Shown here: one piece after another, positions 50,154 through 60,063 of the stretch
Layout: every line of letters begins with the position of its first letter
Numbering within the stretch: position 1 is the first letter of the stretch
NCBI GenBank assembly: GCA_029262455.1
Contig: JAJCZJ010000055.1
Span: forward strand, 1-64,000
Direction of reading: 5' to 3'
From: Deltaproteobacteria bacterium
Lineage (GTDB): Bacteria > Desulfobacterota > Binatia > HRBIN30 > CADEER01
Length of the DNA stretch: 64,000 nucleotides
The notes under the pieces: model-generated
The model's database searches: none
What the model was told of the DNA's origin: nothing
Seen by the model: only the letters and a program-made list of their open reading frames with translations
Translations under genes and position numbers: made by a program

Positions 50154-50603
50154 TCAGACCTGACCTGGGGTGTCTAATATGATTGTGACCGGTCCGTCAT
50201 TGACCAACCCGACTTTCATATCGGCGCCGAATCGTCCGCCGACGGTCGGGACCCCAGCGAGCTTCATCGCCTCGATCACGGATTCGTAAACGACCTCAGC
50301 GCGATCGGGCGGGCACGCCCCATTGAAAGAGGGACGACGACCTTTGCTGGTATCTGCGTAGAGCGTGAATTGGGACACCAACAGAATCTCGCCTCCGGTG
50401 TCGAGGATCGATCGATCCATCCCAGCTGTGTCGCTGGCGAAGATTCTCAACCGCGACACCTTCTCCACCATCCATTCTACCTGCGTGTCGCTGTCGTCGG
50501 CCGCGATCCCGAGCAAGATGAGAAGGCCCGCATTGATTCGGGCGATGGATTCTCCGGCAACCTGAACTTCGGCCTCGCTGACTCGTTGCAAGATAGCTCT
50601 CAT
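50154..50603 (-). CDS. dtd: D-aminoacyl-tRNA deacylase
   Basis: This protein of 149 residues removes D-amino acids and mischarged glycine from tRNAs. Diagnostic blocks are MRAILQRVSEAEVQV at the start, ILLVSQFTLYADTSKGRRPSF near 75 (catalytic SQFTLYAD) and the Gly-cis-Pro-type NDGPVTIILDTPG at the end. Length and motifs match the family. It leads a short minus-strand group with the DUF1285-like gene and trmL. Confidence 0.95.
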   Translation of the reverse strand: MRAILQRVSEAEVQVAGESIARINAGLLILLGIAADDSDTQVEWMVEKVSRLRIFASDTAGMDRSILDTGGEILLVSQFTLYADTSKGRRPSFNGACPPDRAEVVYESVIEAMKLAGVPTVGGRFGADMKVGLVNDGPVTIILDTPGQV

Positions 50604-50733
50604 TTGACCGTTCGATCAGCTCGCCGGCCGTGGTGAGTTGACACTCCGAGAGCACATCGAGATAAGTCTATCACAGCGCGTTGCCGGTACGACGGGATCG
50701 AATCCAACATGATTGGTGCGAGGGATTTGGCAA

Positions 50734-51738
50734 TTGAAAGCATTCATTACAGCTTCGTTTTCAGAGTCTGGATTGAGCCAACTCACGCCGCACATGGAGA
50801 TCGTGCACGAAGACTGGCGGCAGACGAAACACATCTACTTGGAAGCCGACAAGTTCGCCAGCAAGATCAATGAGGTCGGGGCCGACGTATTGATCGTCGA
50901 AGCCGATTTCGTCGTCGACAAGGTCATCGAGTCGACCGCATTGAAGCTCATCGGTAGTTGTCGCGGCGATCCCAACAACGTTGCGATCGAGGTTGCGACA
51001 GCGCGGAAGATTCCGGTGATCTTCGCCCCGGCGCGCAACGCTGACGCGGTCGCGGATCTCACTCTCGGCTTCATGCTCGCCCTGCTCCGCAATATCTATA
51101 CGGTCAACGAAAGACTCAAATCGGGCGCGATGACCTTCGGCAGCATCGCCGATTATTTGACTGCGTACGAGCGATATGGAGGCTTCGAGCTGGGTGGGCG
51201 GGTGGTTGGAGTGGTTGGTTTCGGCGCGATCGGCCGCCGAGTGACGTCCCGCTGCCAAGCTTTCGGGGCGCCCGTGCTGGTATTCGACCCGTTCGTCGCT
51301 CAGGGTGATGTCGCCGCGACCGGTGCCGAAGCAGTCACCCTGGAGGATTTGATGCTGCGGTCGGACATCGTCACGCTGCACTGTCCCGATACACCCGACA
51401 ACCGTGGACTGATCTCACCGGGACTTTTGGCGTCGATGAAGCCGGGCAGCTATTTCCTCAATCTGGCGAGAGCCGCCGTGGTCGATGACGACGCGTTGTA
51501 CGAGGCCCTCGCTTCAGGGCGGCTCGCCGGTGGGGCCCTGGACGTTTTTGCCGAGGAGCCCATTCGAGCGACCAATCGCTTCGTCCAGCTAGAGAATGTT
51601 CTGGTTGCACCGCATCTCGGTGGCGCCACCCGAGATGTGGTTCGACACCAGTCGAAGATGGTCGTCGACGACATCCTCGCTTGGATCGACGGTCGTATCC
51701 CGCGCAACCTGGCAAACCCGGATTCGCTAGCGAGCTAG
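50734..51738 (+). CDS. D-2-hydroxyacid dehydrogenase, phosphoglycerate dehydrogenase-like
   Basis: This NAD-dependent enzyme has 334 residues. Cofactor motif GVVGFGAIGRRV is near 158, and the catalytic Arg, Glu and His lie in NLARAAVVDDDAL, DVFAEEPI and VAPHLGGATRD. The TTG start is chosen because AGGG lies upstream and the product then begins as MKAFITASF. The FGGY kinase gene follows after 13 bp, which suggests a sugar-acid or tetronate pathway, not serine synthesis; there is no ACT domain. The exact substrate cannot be told. Confidence 0.8.
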   Translation: MKAFITASFSESGLSQLTPHMEIVHEDWRQTKHIYLEADKFASKINEVGADVLIVEADFVVDKVIESTALKLIGSCRGDPNNVAIEVATARKIPVIFAPARNADAVADLTLGFMLALLRNIYTVNERLKSGAMTFGSIADYLTAYERYGGFELGGRVVGVVGFGAIGRRVTSRCQAFGAPVLVFDPFVAQGDVAATGAEAVTLEDLMLRSDIVTLHCPDTPDNRGLISPGLLASMKPGSYFLNLARAAVVDDDALYEALASGRLAGGALDVFAEEPIRATNRFVQLENVLVAPHLGGATRDVVRHQSKMVVDDILAWIDGRIPRNLANPDSLAS

Positions 51739-51751
51739 CGGAAACCTTCGT

Positions 51752-53242
51752 ATGCCTGTCGTTCTCGTACTCGACGCCGGCACGGGCGGCGCCAAATGTT
51801 CGGTCGTGGACCACAGTGGAGCGGTGCGAGCGACGGCGGCAGAGCGCTGGGAATACGAGGTCGTGGCCAATGCCTTGGTTCCAATGGTTCGAGAATACGC
51901 GTTCGACCCAGATCGATTCTGGCAAACGATTGGCCGCTGTGCGCGTCGAGCCCTGTCGCAAGCCGCGACCGAAGAGGTCGTCGGTGTCGTGACGACGAGC
52001 CAGCGCGAGGGCTGCGTGTTTCTCGATGATGCGGGCAAAGAGGTCTATGCCGGTCCCAACCTCGACAGCCGTGCGTTCATGGAAGGTCTGCGAATTCTCG
52101 AGGAGTTGGGCGCCTCCCGGCTGTATCAGATTACCGGCCACACGGCGCCGTTCATCTTCCCGCTGGCTCGCTATCTGTGGTTTCGTGCGAATGACGAACG
52201 ACCGCTGTCGAAGCTGCTGATGATCAACGACTGGATGATCTACCGTGCCTGCGGCGAAATCGTTTCGGAGCCGTCGAACGCAACGGAGTCGATGATCTTC
52301 GATTTTCGCGAGCGTCAATGGTCGGAGGAAGTCTGTCGTCTATTCGAGGTCGACCCAGCGGCACTTGCACCGATTCATCCCAACGGGAGTGTCGTTGGCG
52401 CCTTGAGTCCTACAGCGGCTGTCGATCTGGGTTTGCCGGAAGGGACCCCGATTTATACCGGAGGGGCCGACACGCAGTGTGGTCTCCTGGGCGTTGGCGC
52501 GACAACCCCCGGTGACGTTGCCGTCACGCTGGGAACGACCAGCCCCGTGCAATGTGTGGTCGCAGAACCCTGCCTCGATCCGGCTGAGAATTTGTGGGCC
52601 GGGTGCCACGTTCTCCCTGCGTCGTGGGTGCTCGAATCGAATGCGGGAAGTACCGGGGACGCCTATGAGTGGCTCGTCGGGCTGACGATCGGAACCGACG
52701 AGGGGCGGCACGAGCGAGCTCTGACGGCTGCGCAAGCAGCCGCGCCGTTCGAAGGATTCTCCTACATCGGGCCGCGCATCTTCGACATCAACAAGACCCG
52801 ACCGGACCTCCCGGGTGCGTTGTTCTTCCCCTTTCCAGCGCTGCAGCTGCGCCCCGGTCCTGGCGAGCTTGTGCGATCGCTGATCGAAAGTGTGGCCTGT
52901 GCGGTCCGGGCCAATCTCGAGCAGCTCGAAAGGGTCGTCGGATCCTTCGACGCGACGTTAGCGGTCGGCGGAGGTATGTCGCGCAGCCCGTTGCTCGTCC
53001 AGACCGTGGCCGACGTACTCGGTAGACCGATCAGACTCGCGGACACAGCCGAAAGTACTGCTGTGGGATGCGCGGCACTGACCTTCGCCGGCTCCAGCTT
53101 CTACGCGGGTGTCGCCGAGGCAGCTGGCGCCATGTGTCGCAGCACCGAGATCACTCCGGACCCGGAATCGCGAGAAGCCGCTGAGGCCGGTTACGCGAAG
53201 TGGCGTGGCGTTTACGACGTCCTGGACGGAATGTCGATCTAG
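51752..53242 (+). CDS. FGGY-family carbohydrate kinase, LsrK-like
   Basis: This sugar kinase has 496 residues. VLVLDAGTGGAKCSVVD holds the N-terminal phosphate loop, SQREGCVF lies near 80, GADTQCGLLGVG near 245 carries the catalytic aspartate in GG.D, and the C-terminal block LAVGGGMSRSPLLVQTVADVLGRPI is near 407. The overall pattern resembles autoinducer-2 kinase LsrK, but the lsr transport and processing genes are absent, so the substrate may be another sugar or polyol. It forms a two-gene unit with the hydroxyacid dehydrogenase. Confidence 0.82.
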   Translation: MPVVLVLDAGTGGAKCSVVDHSGAVRATAAERWEYEVVANALVPMVREYAFDPDRFWQTIGRCARRALSQAATEEVVGVVTTSQREGCVFLDDAGKEVYAGPNLDSRAFMEGLRILEELGASRLYQITGHTAPFIFPLARYLWFRANDERPLSKLLMINDWMIYRACGEIVSEPSNATESMIFDFRERQWSEEVCRLFEVDPAALAPIHPNGSVVGALSPTAAVDLGLPEGTPIYTGGADTQCGLLGVGATTPGDVAVTLGTTSPVQCVVAEPCLDPAENLWAGCHVLPASWVLESNAGSTGDAYEWLVGLTIGTDEGRHERALTAAQAAAPFEGFSYIGPRIFDINKTRPDLPGALFFPFPALQLRPGPGELVRSLIESVACAVRANLEQLERVVGSFDATLAVGGGMSRSPLLVQTVADVLGRPIRLADTAESTAVGCAALTFAGSSFYAGVAEAAGAMCRSTEITPDPESREAAEAGYAKWRGVYDVLDGMSI

Positions 53243-53459
53243 CTGGGGCGCCGTCGCCAAAGCCACGAAAAGCCCGCAACGCTCAGTACTGCGCGCCGCG
53301 GGGTCACGTTGCTGTCAAACCAGCCCTCTGGGCAGGAAGCCCGCCTTGGTCACTGTCGATCGGGCCAGAACCTGGACGAGTCGCCGGTTCGGAAGCGCCG
53401 CGACCATGCGCGGCAAATGGACTTGTTCGAGCAGACCGTCATCGCGCGGATCAAAGACA

Positions 53460-53492
53460 GAGGGCGGCGTCGCCCGATGCGACGCCGCCCTC
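53460..53492 (-). terminator. Strong hairpin downstream of cysteine-rich lipoprotein gene
   Basis: This is a perfect 14-bp inverted repeat (GAGGGCGGCGTCGC / GCGACGCCGCCCTC) with a 5-base loop, 28 bases past the stop of the lipoprotein gene. On that strand it is followed by TGTCTTTG, a weak T tract. It probably terminates the lipoprotein transcript and perhaps also the convergent kinase transcript. The rest of the gap from 53243 to 53520 shows no supported feature. Confidence 0.7.
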
Positions 53493-53520
53493 GTCTACGA
53501 TTGCTCGTCTGGCCTATTGA

Positions 53521-55035
53521 CTATTGTTCGCCTGGCTGAGTGTACGAGAAGACCGTACCCGTCGTGTTGTCTCCGATCAGGTTCGAATCGATCGCCGGGA
53601 AAGAAACGGCCAGCGATCCGCCGGATAGTCCGCCGGTGTCGGTATTCAACAACCCGTCGCAGTCAAACGGTTGTCCCTGTTGGACGGTGATACAACGGCT
53701 ACCACCGCAACGCGTGCTACACACGCCCGAAGTCGAGTCCATCGGGTCGGTCTGGATACAGGTTTCCGGTGCGCCGCAAGTCGAGCCACACTGGGTATCG
53801 TCGGTACACGGTGTCGACGAACCCTGCGCGATAAATCCGCCAGCGATGTTGATGGCGTTGTAGATCTGAGCGCGCGCTGTACCCGTTGTGATCGGGTTTG
53901 TCTGAGGCACACCGAGATCGTCATCGTCAGCGGTACATGGAATGCAATCGGGACCGTAGGAAGGTTCAGGACAGGGGCTTTGGTTTGCGATGTCCATGTT
54001 GCAGGACCCAGCGTCCGAAAGCAGGCCAATTGCAATATTGATGAACATGAACGCCGAACCCTCCGGTCCATCTCCCGACACGAGCAGGTTGCGGCCACTG
54101 TTGCAGACGCCGGGGTGGCTGGCGATCGGGTCGTCCGGGTCTTCCTGCACGAGCGAACATTCCGGCTCAGCGCCTTCACGACAAGGCGCTGAGGACACTC
54201 CATCCGTCAGCTCAACGACGTCGTTGCAGTCCGGATCCGCAGGCAACGAGCAATCTGGGTTCACCGCGAAACCCTCGAGTGGATCCGTACGGTGGTCCTG
54301 TTCCAGCACGTAGTCGATGTTGTCGACTCGTTCGTTGCAAGAGATGAAGCCGGCTAGCGAGTTGTTCGGCCCAAAAGCCGGCACCTCGACACCGCGCACA
54401 CAGGCGCAAACCAAGCTCGGCACGATCGCTGGATCGATTCGTAGATCATCGACTCCTGAGACCACCGGCAAGTCGTTGGCTCGGAACGTAACCTCGCCAT
54501 CCAGGCCAACCGTATCGTCAGCTCTTGCTGCTCCAGTGCGGAAGGTTTGACTCCCGGTCAGCGCCACCGGAACCGCAAATCCTGTCGTTTGCACGATCGC
54601 ACTCGTGCCAGGCGCGAAGTCCGCCGTTCGAACGGTTTCGATGGTGCAGTTCGCCGAACACGTGGCTGTCGCTTCGTCTGGGATAGCCGCGCCACCAACC
54701 GCAGCGCAAGTACCGTCCGGGCACTCTGCCAGGCTGCTGCAGCGCTCGCCGTTGTTCGCGCCACCGGCACAAACACCGCCTACATCGCATTGCTCAGGTG
54801 TGTGGCAGATACCGTCGCCGCAAACCACGTCCACGCCCGCTTCGGGCGGTCCACATTCCGACGGAGGGGTGACGACCGTGGTCGGACCCGGCGTCGGAGT
54901 GTCCGTAGGCGGTACAGCAGTCGGAGGTACTGCCGTCGGGCCGACCTCTTCGATAATGTTTGTGATGTCGTCGCCGCATCCGTTTAAAACGAATGCCCCG
55001 AGAACTAGTAGTACGACAGTGCTTCGCAGCTTCAT
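53521..55035 (-). CDS. Cysteine-rich surface lipoprotein
   Basis: This protein has 504 residues. The signal peptide ends in the lipobox VLNGC, so Cys20 should be lipidated. A Pro/Thr-rich linker (residues ~30-60, with repeated TAVPPT units) spaces it from the membrane. The body is cysteine-rich, with blocks CGDGICHTPEQCDVGGVCAG and NNGERCSSLAECPDGTC near 70-110 and CTDDTQCGSTCGAPETC near 415. These resemble cysteine-repeat modules seen in exported deltaproteobacterial proteins and the block in the protein at 16959-18404. A strong AAGGAGGGGG ribosome site precedes the ATG. Function unknown. Confidence 0.72.
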   Translation of the reverse strand: MKLRSTVVLLVLGAFVLNGCGDDITNIIEEVGPTAVPPTAVPPTDTPTPGPTTVVTPPSECGPPEAGVDVVCGDGICHTPEQCDVGGVCAGGANNGERCSSLAECPDGTCAAVGGAAIPDEATATCSANCTIETVRTADFAPGTSAIVQTTGFAVPVALTGSQTFRTGAARADDTVGLDGEVTFRANDLPVVSGVDDLRIDPAIVPSLVCACVRGVEVPAFGPNNSLAGFISCNERVDNIDYVLEQDHRTDPLEGFAVNPDCSLPADPDCNDVVELTDGVSSAPCREGAEPECSLVQEDPDDPIASHPGVCNSGRNLLVSGDGPEGSAFMFINIAIGLLSDAGSCNMDIANQSPCPEPSYGPDCIPCTADDDDLGVPQTNPITTGTARAQIYNAINIAGGFIAQGSSTPCTDDTQCGSTCGAPETCIQTDPMDSTSGVCSTRCGGSRCITVQQGQPFDCDGLLNTDTGGLSGGSLAVSFPAIDSNLIGDNTTGTVFSYTQPGEQ

Positions 55036-55153
55036 GAAACCCCCTCCTTAGGACCTCTACCCATAAGTCTGTTGAGCCGGCACAAGACCGAGCGCGGCCA
55101 TATTGACCAGAATAGACCGGGGATAGTCAAGCGGACCGGCCTTTGCTGCTTGA

Positions 55154-56881
55154 TTAACTGAAAACAAACAGCGAAAGGGCCAGAATCACCAGGATTGACA
55201 AGATCCCGACCAGGACGTCGGAGACCGGCGGGCGATGACGATTCTCCTCGAATGCGGGTTTGTCGGCGCCGCCTCTGGTGAGTGGATCGCGAACCCATCC
55301 GAGCACCGAAGTGCGAAAACCGTCGATTTGCCGGGCCAGAATATCTGCTGATCGGTCGAGCCTCGGCGACAGCCCACCAGCCAGCCAAGCTGCCGGTATT
55401 CGATACAGCTGGTCGAGATCCCGCGTGATGCCCAGGTGTGGCGCGAGCTGGTGCCGAGTCTGCCAGAAGGCAACGGCGCACAAGAACATCACCAGCAGCA
55501 TCTCGAACACGTGATAAGAGCTGTACGGGTGGTAGTCGACGGGAGGCCACGGCAGGAGGCTGTACAGCACCGATGGGACGATCCCGATCCCCACACACGC
55601 AAGGGCCAGCACCCCCATCGCGGCCAGCATTTGCGGCGGTGCTTCGGTCAGGTCAGTCGGGCCTTCGCTTTGGACACTCTGCTCGGCCGGCTTGGCGTTC
55701 CCCCAGGCAAAATACGGAAGCTTCAAACCGACCGACAGGAAGGTGCCGACGGAAGCTAGAGTCAGTAGGAACACCGGAAGAGTATGATGGGCTTCTGCGG
55801 CACCGCTGACCACGAGTGACTTCGACACGAAGCCGTTGAACAGTGGAGCGCCTGAAATCGACAATGCGCCGACCAGGTACAGTCCCAGGGTCAGCGGCAT
55901 CTTCTTATAGAGTCCACCCAACTCGGCCAGGCTTTGTTTCCCGGTCCGGTAGATGACCGCACCGACCGCCATGAAGAGCAAGGCCTTGTACAAGATGTGG
56001 CATACGGCATGGGCGACCGTTCCGTTGAGCGCAAGTTCGGTACCAACTCCGACGCCACAGACCATATAACCGACCTGGGAAACGATGTGGTACGAGAGAA
56101 GACGCCGCATGTCGTCCTCCATGGTGGCGAAGATGACTCCGTACAGTGCCATGACGGCGCCGATGGCGATCAGGATTTCCGCTCCGGCGAAACCTCTCAC
56201 CAGGCAATAGACAGCCGCCTTGGTCGTGAACGTGCTCAAGAAAACACTGCTGGCGATGCTTGCGCGTGGGTACGCATCTGGGAGCCAGCCGTGCACCGGA
56301 GGTACGGCGGCGTTGAGGCAAAGAGCGGCGAGCAGAGCCCACCCCGGCCAGCCGTTCAGGGGGATGGCGTCGAAGGCGAGCCCACCGTTGGCTGCAACAT
56401 GGCCACCGATTCCGAGCAGCAGCAGACCACCCGCGACGAGGTGGACCAGAAGGTAGCGCTGCGCCGCGGCGGTTGCGCCCGGGGTGCCGCCGAGAAACAC
56501 CAGCAGAGCGGAAGAAACGGCCATGACTTCCCAGGCCACGAGCATGGTGAACAAATCGCCAGCGAAGACCACGGCCATGCCACCGCCAGCGTAGATCAGC
56601 GCCGCGGCCTGCTCGGCGATTCGGGTCCGGTGCCATCCGTATAGGTTGGCCGCTGTAGCGGCACCGGCGAAGACGAGACCGAAGATGCGACTCAGGGCAT
56701 CGACCCGCAACAACGTCAGGTCGTAGCCGAGGAACGAGACGTTGACGCCGCTCTGGGTCGATAGGGTCGCCACGGTGTAGAACGAAAGCGCCGGCGCAAG
56801 GACGCAAAGCGTGCGTCGCAACGTCAGCGGCAAGAACGGCAAAACCAGCGCAGCGAGTAGAATCCAAGCGTAGGGAAGCAA
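55154..56881 (-). CDS. Mrp-type antiporter subunit D-like (third copy)
   Basis: This polytopic membrane protein of 575 residues belongs to the proton-pumping NuoL/M/N-MrpA/D family. The antiporter core has LVAWEVMAVSSALLVFLGG (helix-5 glutamate) near 115 and VHGWLPDAYPRASIASSVFLSTFTTKAAVYCLVR near 198, with lysine Lys in TTKAA. It has an extended C-terminal part with a charged loop and one last membrane helix. The TTG start directly follows the stop of the small upstream gene. It is the last gene of the antiporter operon. Confidence 0.8.
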   Translation of the reverse strand: MLPYAWILLAALVLPFLPLTLRRTLCVLAPALSFYTVATLSTQSGVNVSFLGYDLTLLRVDALSRIFGLVFAGAATAANLYGWHRTRIAEQAAALIYAGGGMAVVFAGDLFTMLVAWEVMAVSSALLVFLGGTPGATAAAQRYLLVHLVAGGLLLLGIGGHVAANGGLAFDAIPLNGWPGWALLAALCLNAAVPPVHGWLPDAYPRASIASSVFLSTFTTKAAVYCLVRGFAGAEILIAIGAVMALYGVIFATMEDDMRRLLSYHIVSQVGYMVCGVGVGTELALNGTVAHAVCHILYKALLFMAVGAVIYRTGKQSLAELGGLYKKMPLTLGLYLVGALSISGAPLFNGFVSKSLVVSGAAEAHHTLPVFLLTLASVGTFLSVGLKLPYFAWGNAKPAEQSVQSEGPTDLTEAPPQMLAAMGVLALACVGIGIVPSVLYSLLPWPPVDYHPYSSYHVFEMLLVMFLCAVAFWQTRHQLAPHLGITRDLDQLYRIPAAWLAGGLSPRLDRSADILARQIDGFRTSVLGWVRDPLTRGGADKPAFEENRHRPPVSDVLVGILSILVILALSLFVFS

Positions 56882-57088
56882 CTAGGCCTCCTTCTCTGAC
56901 GCTGGCCCGCGCAGGCGGGGCGCCAAAACCGTCTTTGCGAGATAGACGAGCGCACGTGCACCGGCGTAACCAAAGACCGCCCCGTAGGCCGGTATCGACT
57001 CCCACATCACATGGGGGTGCGGGTTGCGACCGAAGATGGCTGCGGCCACAACCAGGATCGCCCCGAGCACCGTCACCCAATGCGGCAT
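56882..57088 (-). CDS. Small two-span membrane protein of the antiporter operon
   Basis: This protein of 68 residues has two hydrophobic stretches (WVTVLGAILVVAAAIFG and IPAYGAVFGYAGARALVYLA) and a basic/acidic tail (RLRGPASEKEA). The ATG overlaps the stop of the preceding antiporter gene (TGATG), and the next gene begins right after its stop, so it is embedded in the operon. It is probably an accessory subunit; I recall similar short proteins between MrpD-like genes in other bacteria but no family name. Confidence 0.65.
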   Translation of the reverse strand: MPHWVTVLGAILVVAAAIFGRNPHPHVMWESIPAYGAVFGYAGARALVYLAKTVLAPRLRGPASEKEA

Positions 57089-58554
57089 CACTGCACACTC
57101 CTGGCAATCAGCTCGGCGAAGCTCAGCGGTCCGTTGCCAGCGTCTGGCCACAAGCCGAACACAATACAGGCCAGCGCCGTCAACATGAGCGGCGCCAACA
57201 TCTCGATACGCGCCTCTCCGTAGTCGTCGAACTCATCGGAGGACTCGAAAAACGCTGTGTAAACCACGGGAAACAGGTAGGCGATATTCAGAACACCGCT
57301 GACGACGAGCACGACAGCAAGTGGCGTGTGACCCGACTGGATGCTGCCGAGGCAGAGGTACCACTTACTGATAAATCCGTTGAGCGGAGGTACTCCGGCG
57401 AGCCCGAGAGATCCGATGGCGAACGCCCCCATGGTCAGTGGCATGCGGCGACCGATGCCCGCCAGCTGGCTGATCTTGTCCTTGCCTGTCGTGACGTAGA
57501 TAGCTCCGGCGCAGAAGAAAAGCGTGATCTTGAGGAATGCGTGACTGACCAAGTGGAGCACAGCCCCTGCCGTCGCGGTCGTGGTCAGCAAGGCGGCGCC
57601 GAGGACGATGTAGGAGAGGTGTGAGATCGTTGAGTACGCAAGGCGCCGCTTGAGGTTGTCCTGCGAGAGGGCGACGGTCGAGCCGAAGAGGATGGTCGCG
57701 GCGGCAAGGTAGGCCAGTAGATCGGAAGCGCCCATGGTCGTCAGTGTGTCTGCACCGAAGACGAACGCGATCGCACGTACGCAGCCGAACACCCCGGATT
57801 TGACGACGGCGACCGCGTGCAACAATGCGCTCACGGGTGTTGGCGCGACCATGGCGCTCGGCAGCCAACCGTGCAGCGGCAGGAGGGCCGCTTTGACGCC
57901 GAAGCCGATGATCAGCGAGGCGAAGATGAAGTACTGAGCCGTCGGGGCAACCGATTCCAGTTCTGCGATTCCGCCTGGGCGGAAGTCGAGTGTGCCGGTC
58001 TCGGCGTAGAGAACTCCCATCCCTCCCAGCAGCACGACACCGGCACCGAGTGTATAGGTGAGGTACTTGCGGCTCGCGACCAAAGCCACTTCGGTTTCCT
58101 TGTGGGCGACCAACGGATAGGTCGCGAAGGTCAGCAGCTCGTAGAAAAGGTAAAAGGTCAGCAGGTTGGCGGAAAAGGCGACGCCAATCGTCGCCCCTAC
58201 GGCAGCGGCAAAGCTCGCGAAGTATCGGGTCTGAGCGTGCTCGTTGAGCGCACGCATGTAGCCGATCGAGTACAGCGTCGTAACGAACCATAGGGCGGAC
58301 GCCAGGGTCGCAAAGACGGCGCCAAAGAAATCGACACGCAACTGAAGTGCGACGCCCGGGAGCATCGCCAGGGGCGGCGTCTGGATGGTCGCGTTCTCGG
58401 TGGGCAACAGCGATAGGACCTGAAAGAAGAGCAGCAGCGCCGCCGTCAGCGAGCAGCTCTCGCGGATGTTCGGCATTCGGTCGAGGCGCAAGACGACCGC
58501 TGCCGCCAGGCAGGGTGTCAGGACCGCAAGCGCGGGGGTCCAGGATTCAATCAT
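57088..58554 (-). CDS. Mrp-type antiporter subunit D-like (second copy)
   Basis: This protein of 488 residues has about 14 membrane segments. Antiporter-family residues are visible: YLFYELLTFATYPLVAHKETE near 132 (helix-5 glutamate), LLPLHGWLPSAMVAPTPVSALLHAVAVVKSGVFG near 205 and LKRRLAYSTISHLSYIVLGA near 303. It would carry one proton or cation path. It starts 18 bp after the first D-like gene. Confidence 0.85.
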   Translation of the reverse strand: MIESWTPALAVLTPCLAAAVVLRLDRMPNIRESCSLTAALLLFFQVLSLLPTENATIQTPPLAMLPGVALQLRVDFFGAVFATLASALWFVTTLYSIGYMRALNEHAQTRYFASFAAAVGATIGVAFSANLLTFYLFYELLTFATYPLVAHKETEVALVASRKYLTYTLGAGVVLLGGMGVLYAETGTLDFRPGGIAELESVAPTAQYFIFASLIIGFGVKAALLPLHGWLPSAMVAPTPVSALLHAVAVVKSGVFGCVRAIAFVFGADTLTTMGASDLLAYLAAATILFGSTVALSQDNLKRRLAYSTISHLSYIVLGAALLTTTATAGAVLHLVSHAFLKITLFFCAGAIYVTTGKDKISQLAGIGRRMPLTMGAFAIGSLGLAGVPPLNGFISKWYLCLGSIQSGHTPLAVVLVVSGVLNIAYLFPVVYTAFFESSDEFDDYGEARIEMLAPLMLTALACIVFGLWPDAGNGPLSFAELIARSVQ

Positions 58555-58572
58555 GATTCAAACACAGCTCGA

Positions 58573-60063
58573 TCAGCGCGCCACGAGTTGTCCGAGCGCC
58601 TGCAGGAGCGGAGTCGGCTCGATCAGCTCGCCGATCGCGAACTGATTGCCAAGCCCCAGCGCCAGAATCGCCGCCGCTGCTGCACCGACTGGGAGCAACA
58701 TCGCCGTCGGCAGTTCATCGCGGGTGCGCGGTTTTGGCGGCTCGACAAAGAAAATCGCTTCGAAGAGGCGCAGGAAGTACCAAGCACTGAGCAGTGTGCT
58801 CGCGACGACCAGGACGAATAGGTCGGTGCGCCCTGCTTCGAGACACCCGATCATCAAATACCACTTGCTGAAAAAGCCGGCCGTCGGCGGTATCCCGATC
58901 ATCGACAGCGAGGCGACTACAAAAGCCGCCGTACTCAGTGGCATGGTGCGGTGTAGTCCAGCGAGCGAATCGAGATTGCGCCGGCCGAACCGGTAAACGA
59001 CTCCGCCCGCGACCAAAAAGAGCGTCGCCTTGGCAAGACCGTGGGCGAGCATGTGAAATACGGCTCCCGCGAGCGCGGTTGCGTTCCCCAAGCTAATTCC
59101 GACTGCGATATAGCCGAGATGAGCGATGCTCGAATACGCCAGCAGGCGCTTGAGGTCGCGTTGCGCCAAGGCCATCACAGAGCCAAAGACGATCCCGGCC
59201 GCCCCGAGGATGCCGAGGACGGTCGTGACTGCTGGGAGAAGCTCGGCCTGGCCGGGCGCGAACACGGCGTACAAGACCCGCAAGAGGGCCAAAGCGCTGA
59301 CTTTGGTCATCACGCCACCGATCAGCGCCGACGTTGCCGACGGCGCGTAGGTGTAGGCATCGGGAAGCCAGCCGTGCATCGGAAATACGGCCATCTTCAA
59401 GCCCAGTCCAACCGTGAGAAGTGCCAGTCCGGCGTTGAGCGCTGCCGAAGGCGGCGTCCTCTGTAGGATCGTCGCAATTTCGTGGGCGTTGAGCGAGCCA
59501 GTCAGTGCAAAGAGAAAGGCGACCCCGAGCAAATAGAAACTCGCACCGACTGTCCCGATCAATAGATATCGGAAGCTGGCGAGCGATGCCGCCCCGCCAC
59601 CGATCGCGATCAAGGCGTAGGCAGACAAGGACGAGATTTCGAGAAACACGTACAGGTTGAACAGATCCGCGGTCGTCGTCATGCCTTGCAGTGCAGCGAC
59701 GAGAAGTAGACTCATCGCATAGAACGCAGGAATATCGCGCGGCAATTCGGCGCGCAGAGATCGTCCTGCGTAAAGGCATACACCAGTCGCGAGGGCGGCG
59801 ATCAGCATCGCCAAGGCAGCGGCGATGCCGTCGAGGCGTGCCTCGATGCCAATCGGAGCGGTCCAGCCGGCGTATGAATACGAGAGCACCCCGCCGTCCC
59901 GACATGCTTCGATTCCGGCAGCTGCAGCACCGAGCGATATCGCGAGGCTCAGAAGGGCCAAAATCTGCGCTCGTCTCGCGTTGTTCAAGGCGAGCACCAC
60001 GATCAGCAAGGCACCGAAGATCGGGGATAGAACGAGCCCCGCGAAAACGAGCGAAGTGGTCAC
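58573..60063 (-). CDS. mnhD: Mrp-type antiporter subunit D
   Basis: This protein of 496 residues is the closest match to MnhD/MrpD by length and by its place after the C subunit. It has LFNLYVFLEISSLSAYALIA near 130, AVFPMHGWLPDAYTYAPSATSALIGGVMTKVSALALLR near 213 and LKRLLAYSSIAHLGYIAVGIS near 305. The GTG start overlaps the mnhC stop (GTGA). Confidence 0.88.
   Translation of the reverse strand: MTTSLVFAGLVLSPIFGALLIVVLALNNARRAQILALLSLAISLGAAAAGIEACRDGGVLSYSYAGWTAPIGIEARLDGIAAALAMLIAALATGVCLYAGRSLRAELPRDIPAFYAMSLLLVAALQGMTTTADLFNLYVFLEISSLSAYALIAIGGGAASLASFRYLLIGTVGASFYLLGVAFLFALTGSLNAHEIATILQRTPPSAALNAGLALLTVGLGLKMAVFPMHGWLPDAYTYAPSATSALIGGVMTKVSALALLRVLYAVFAPGQAELLPAVTTVLGILGAAGIVFGSVMALAQRDLKRLLAYSSIAHLGYIAVGISLGNATALAGAVFHMLAHGLAKATLFLVAGGVVYRFGRRNLDSLAGLHRTMPLSTAAFVVASLSMIGIPPTAGFFSKWYLMIGCLEAGRTDLFVLVVASTLLSAWYFLRLFEAIFFVEPPKPRTRDELPTAMLLPVGAAAAAILALGLGNQFAIGELIEPTPLLQALGQLVAR

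Noticed and set aside
53243-53459. Possible short genes between the FGGY kinase and the lipoprotein terminator
   Set aside because: All frames are low complexity or antisense-like with no ribosome site; I see only the strong hairpin nearby.
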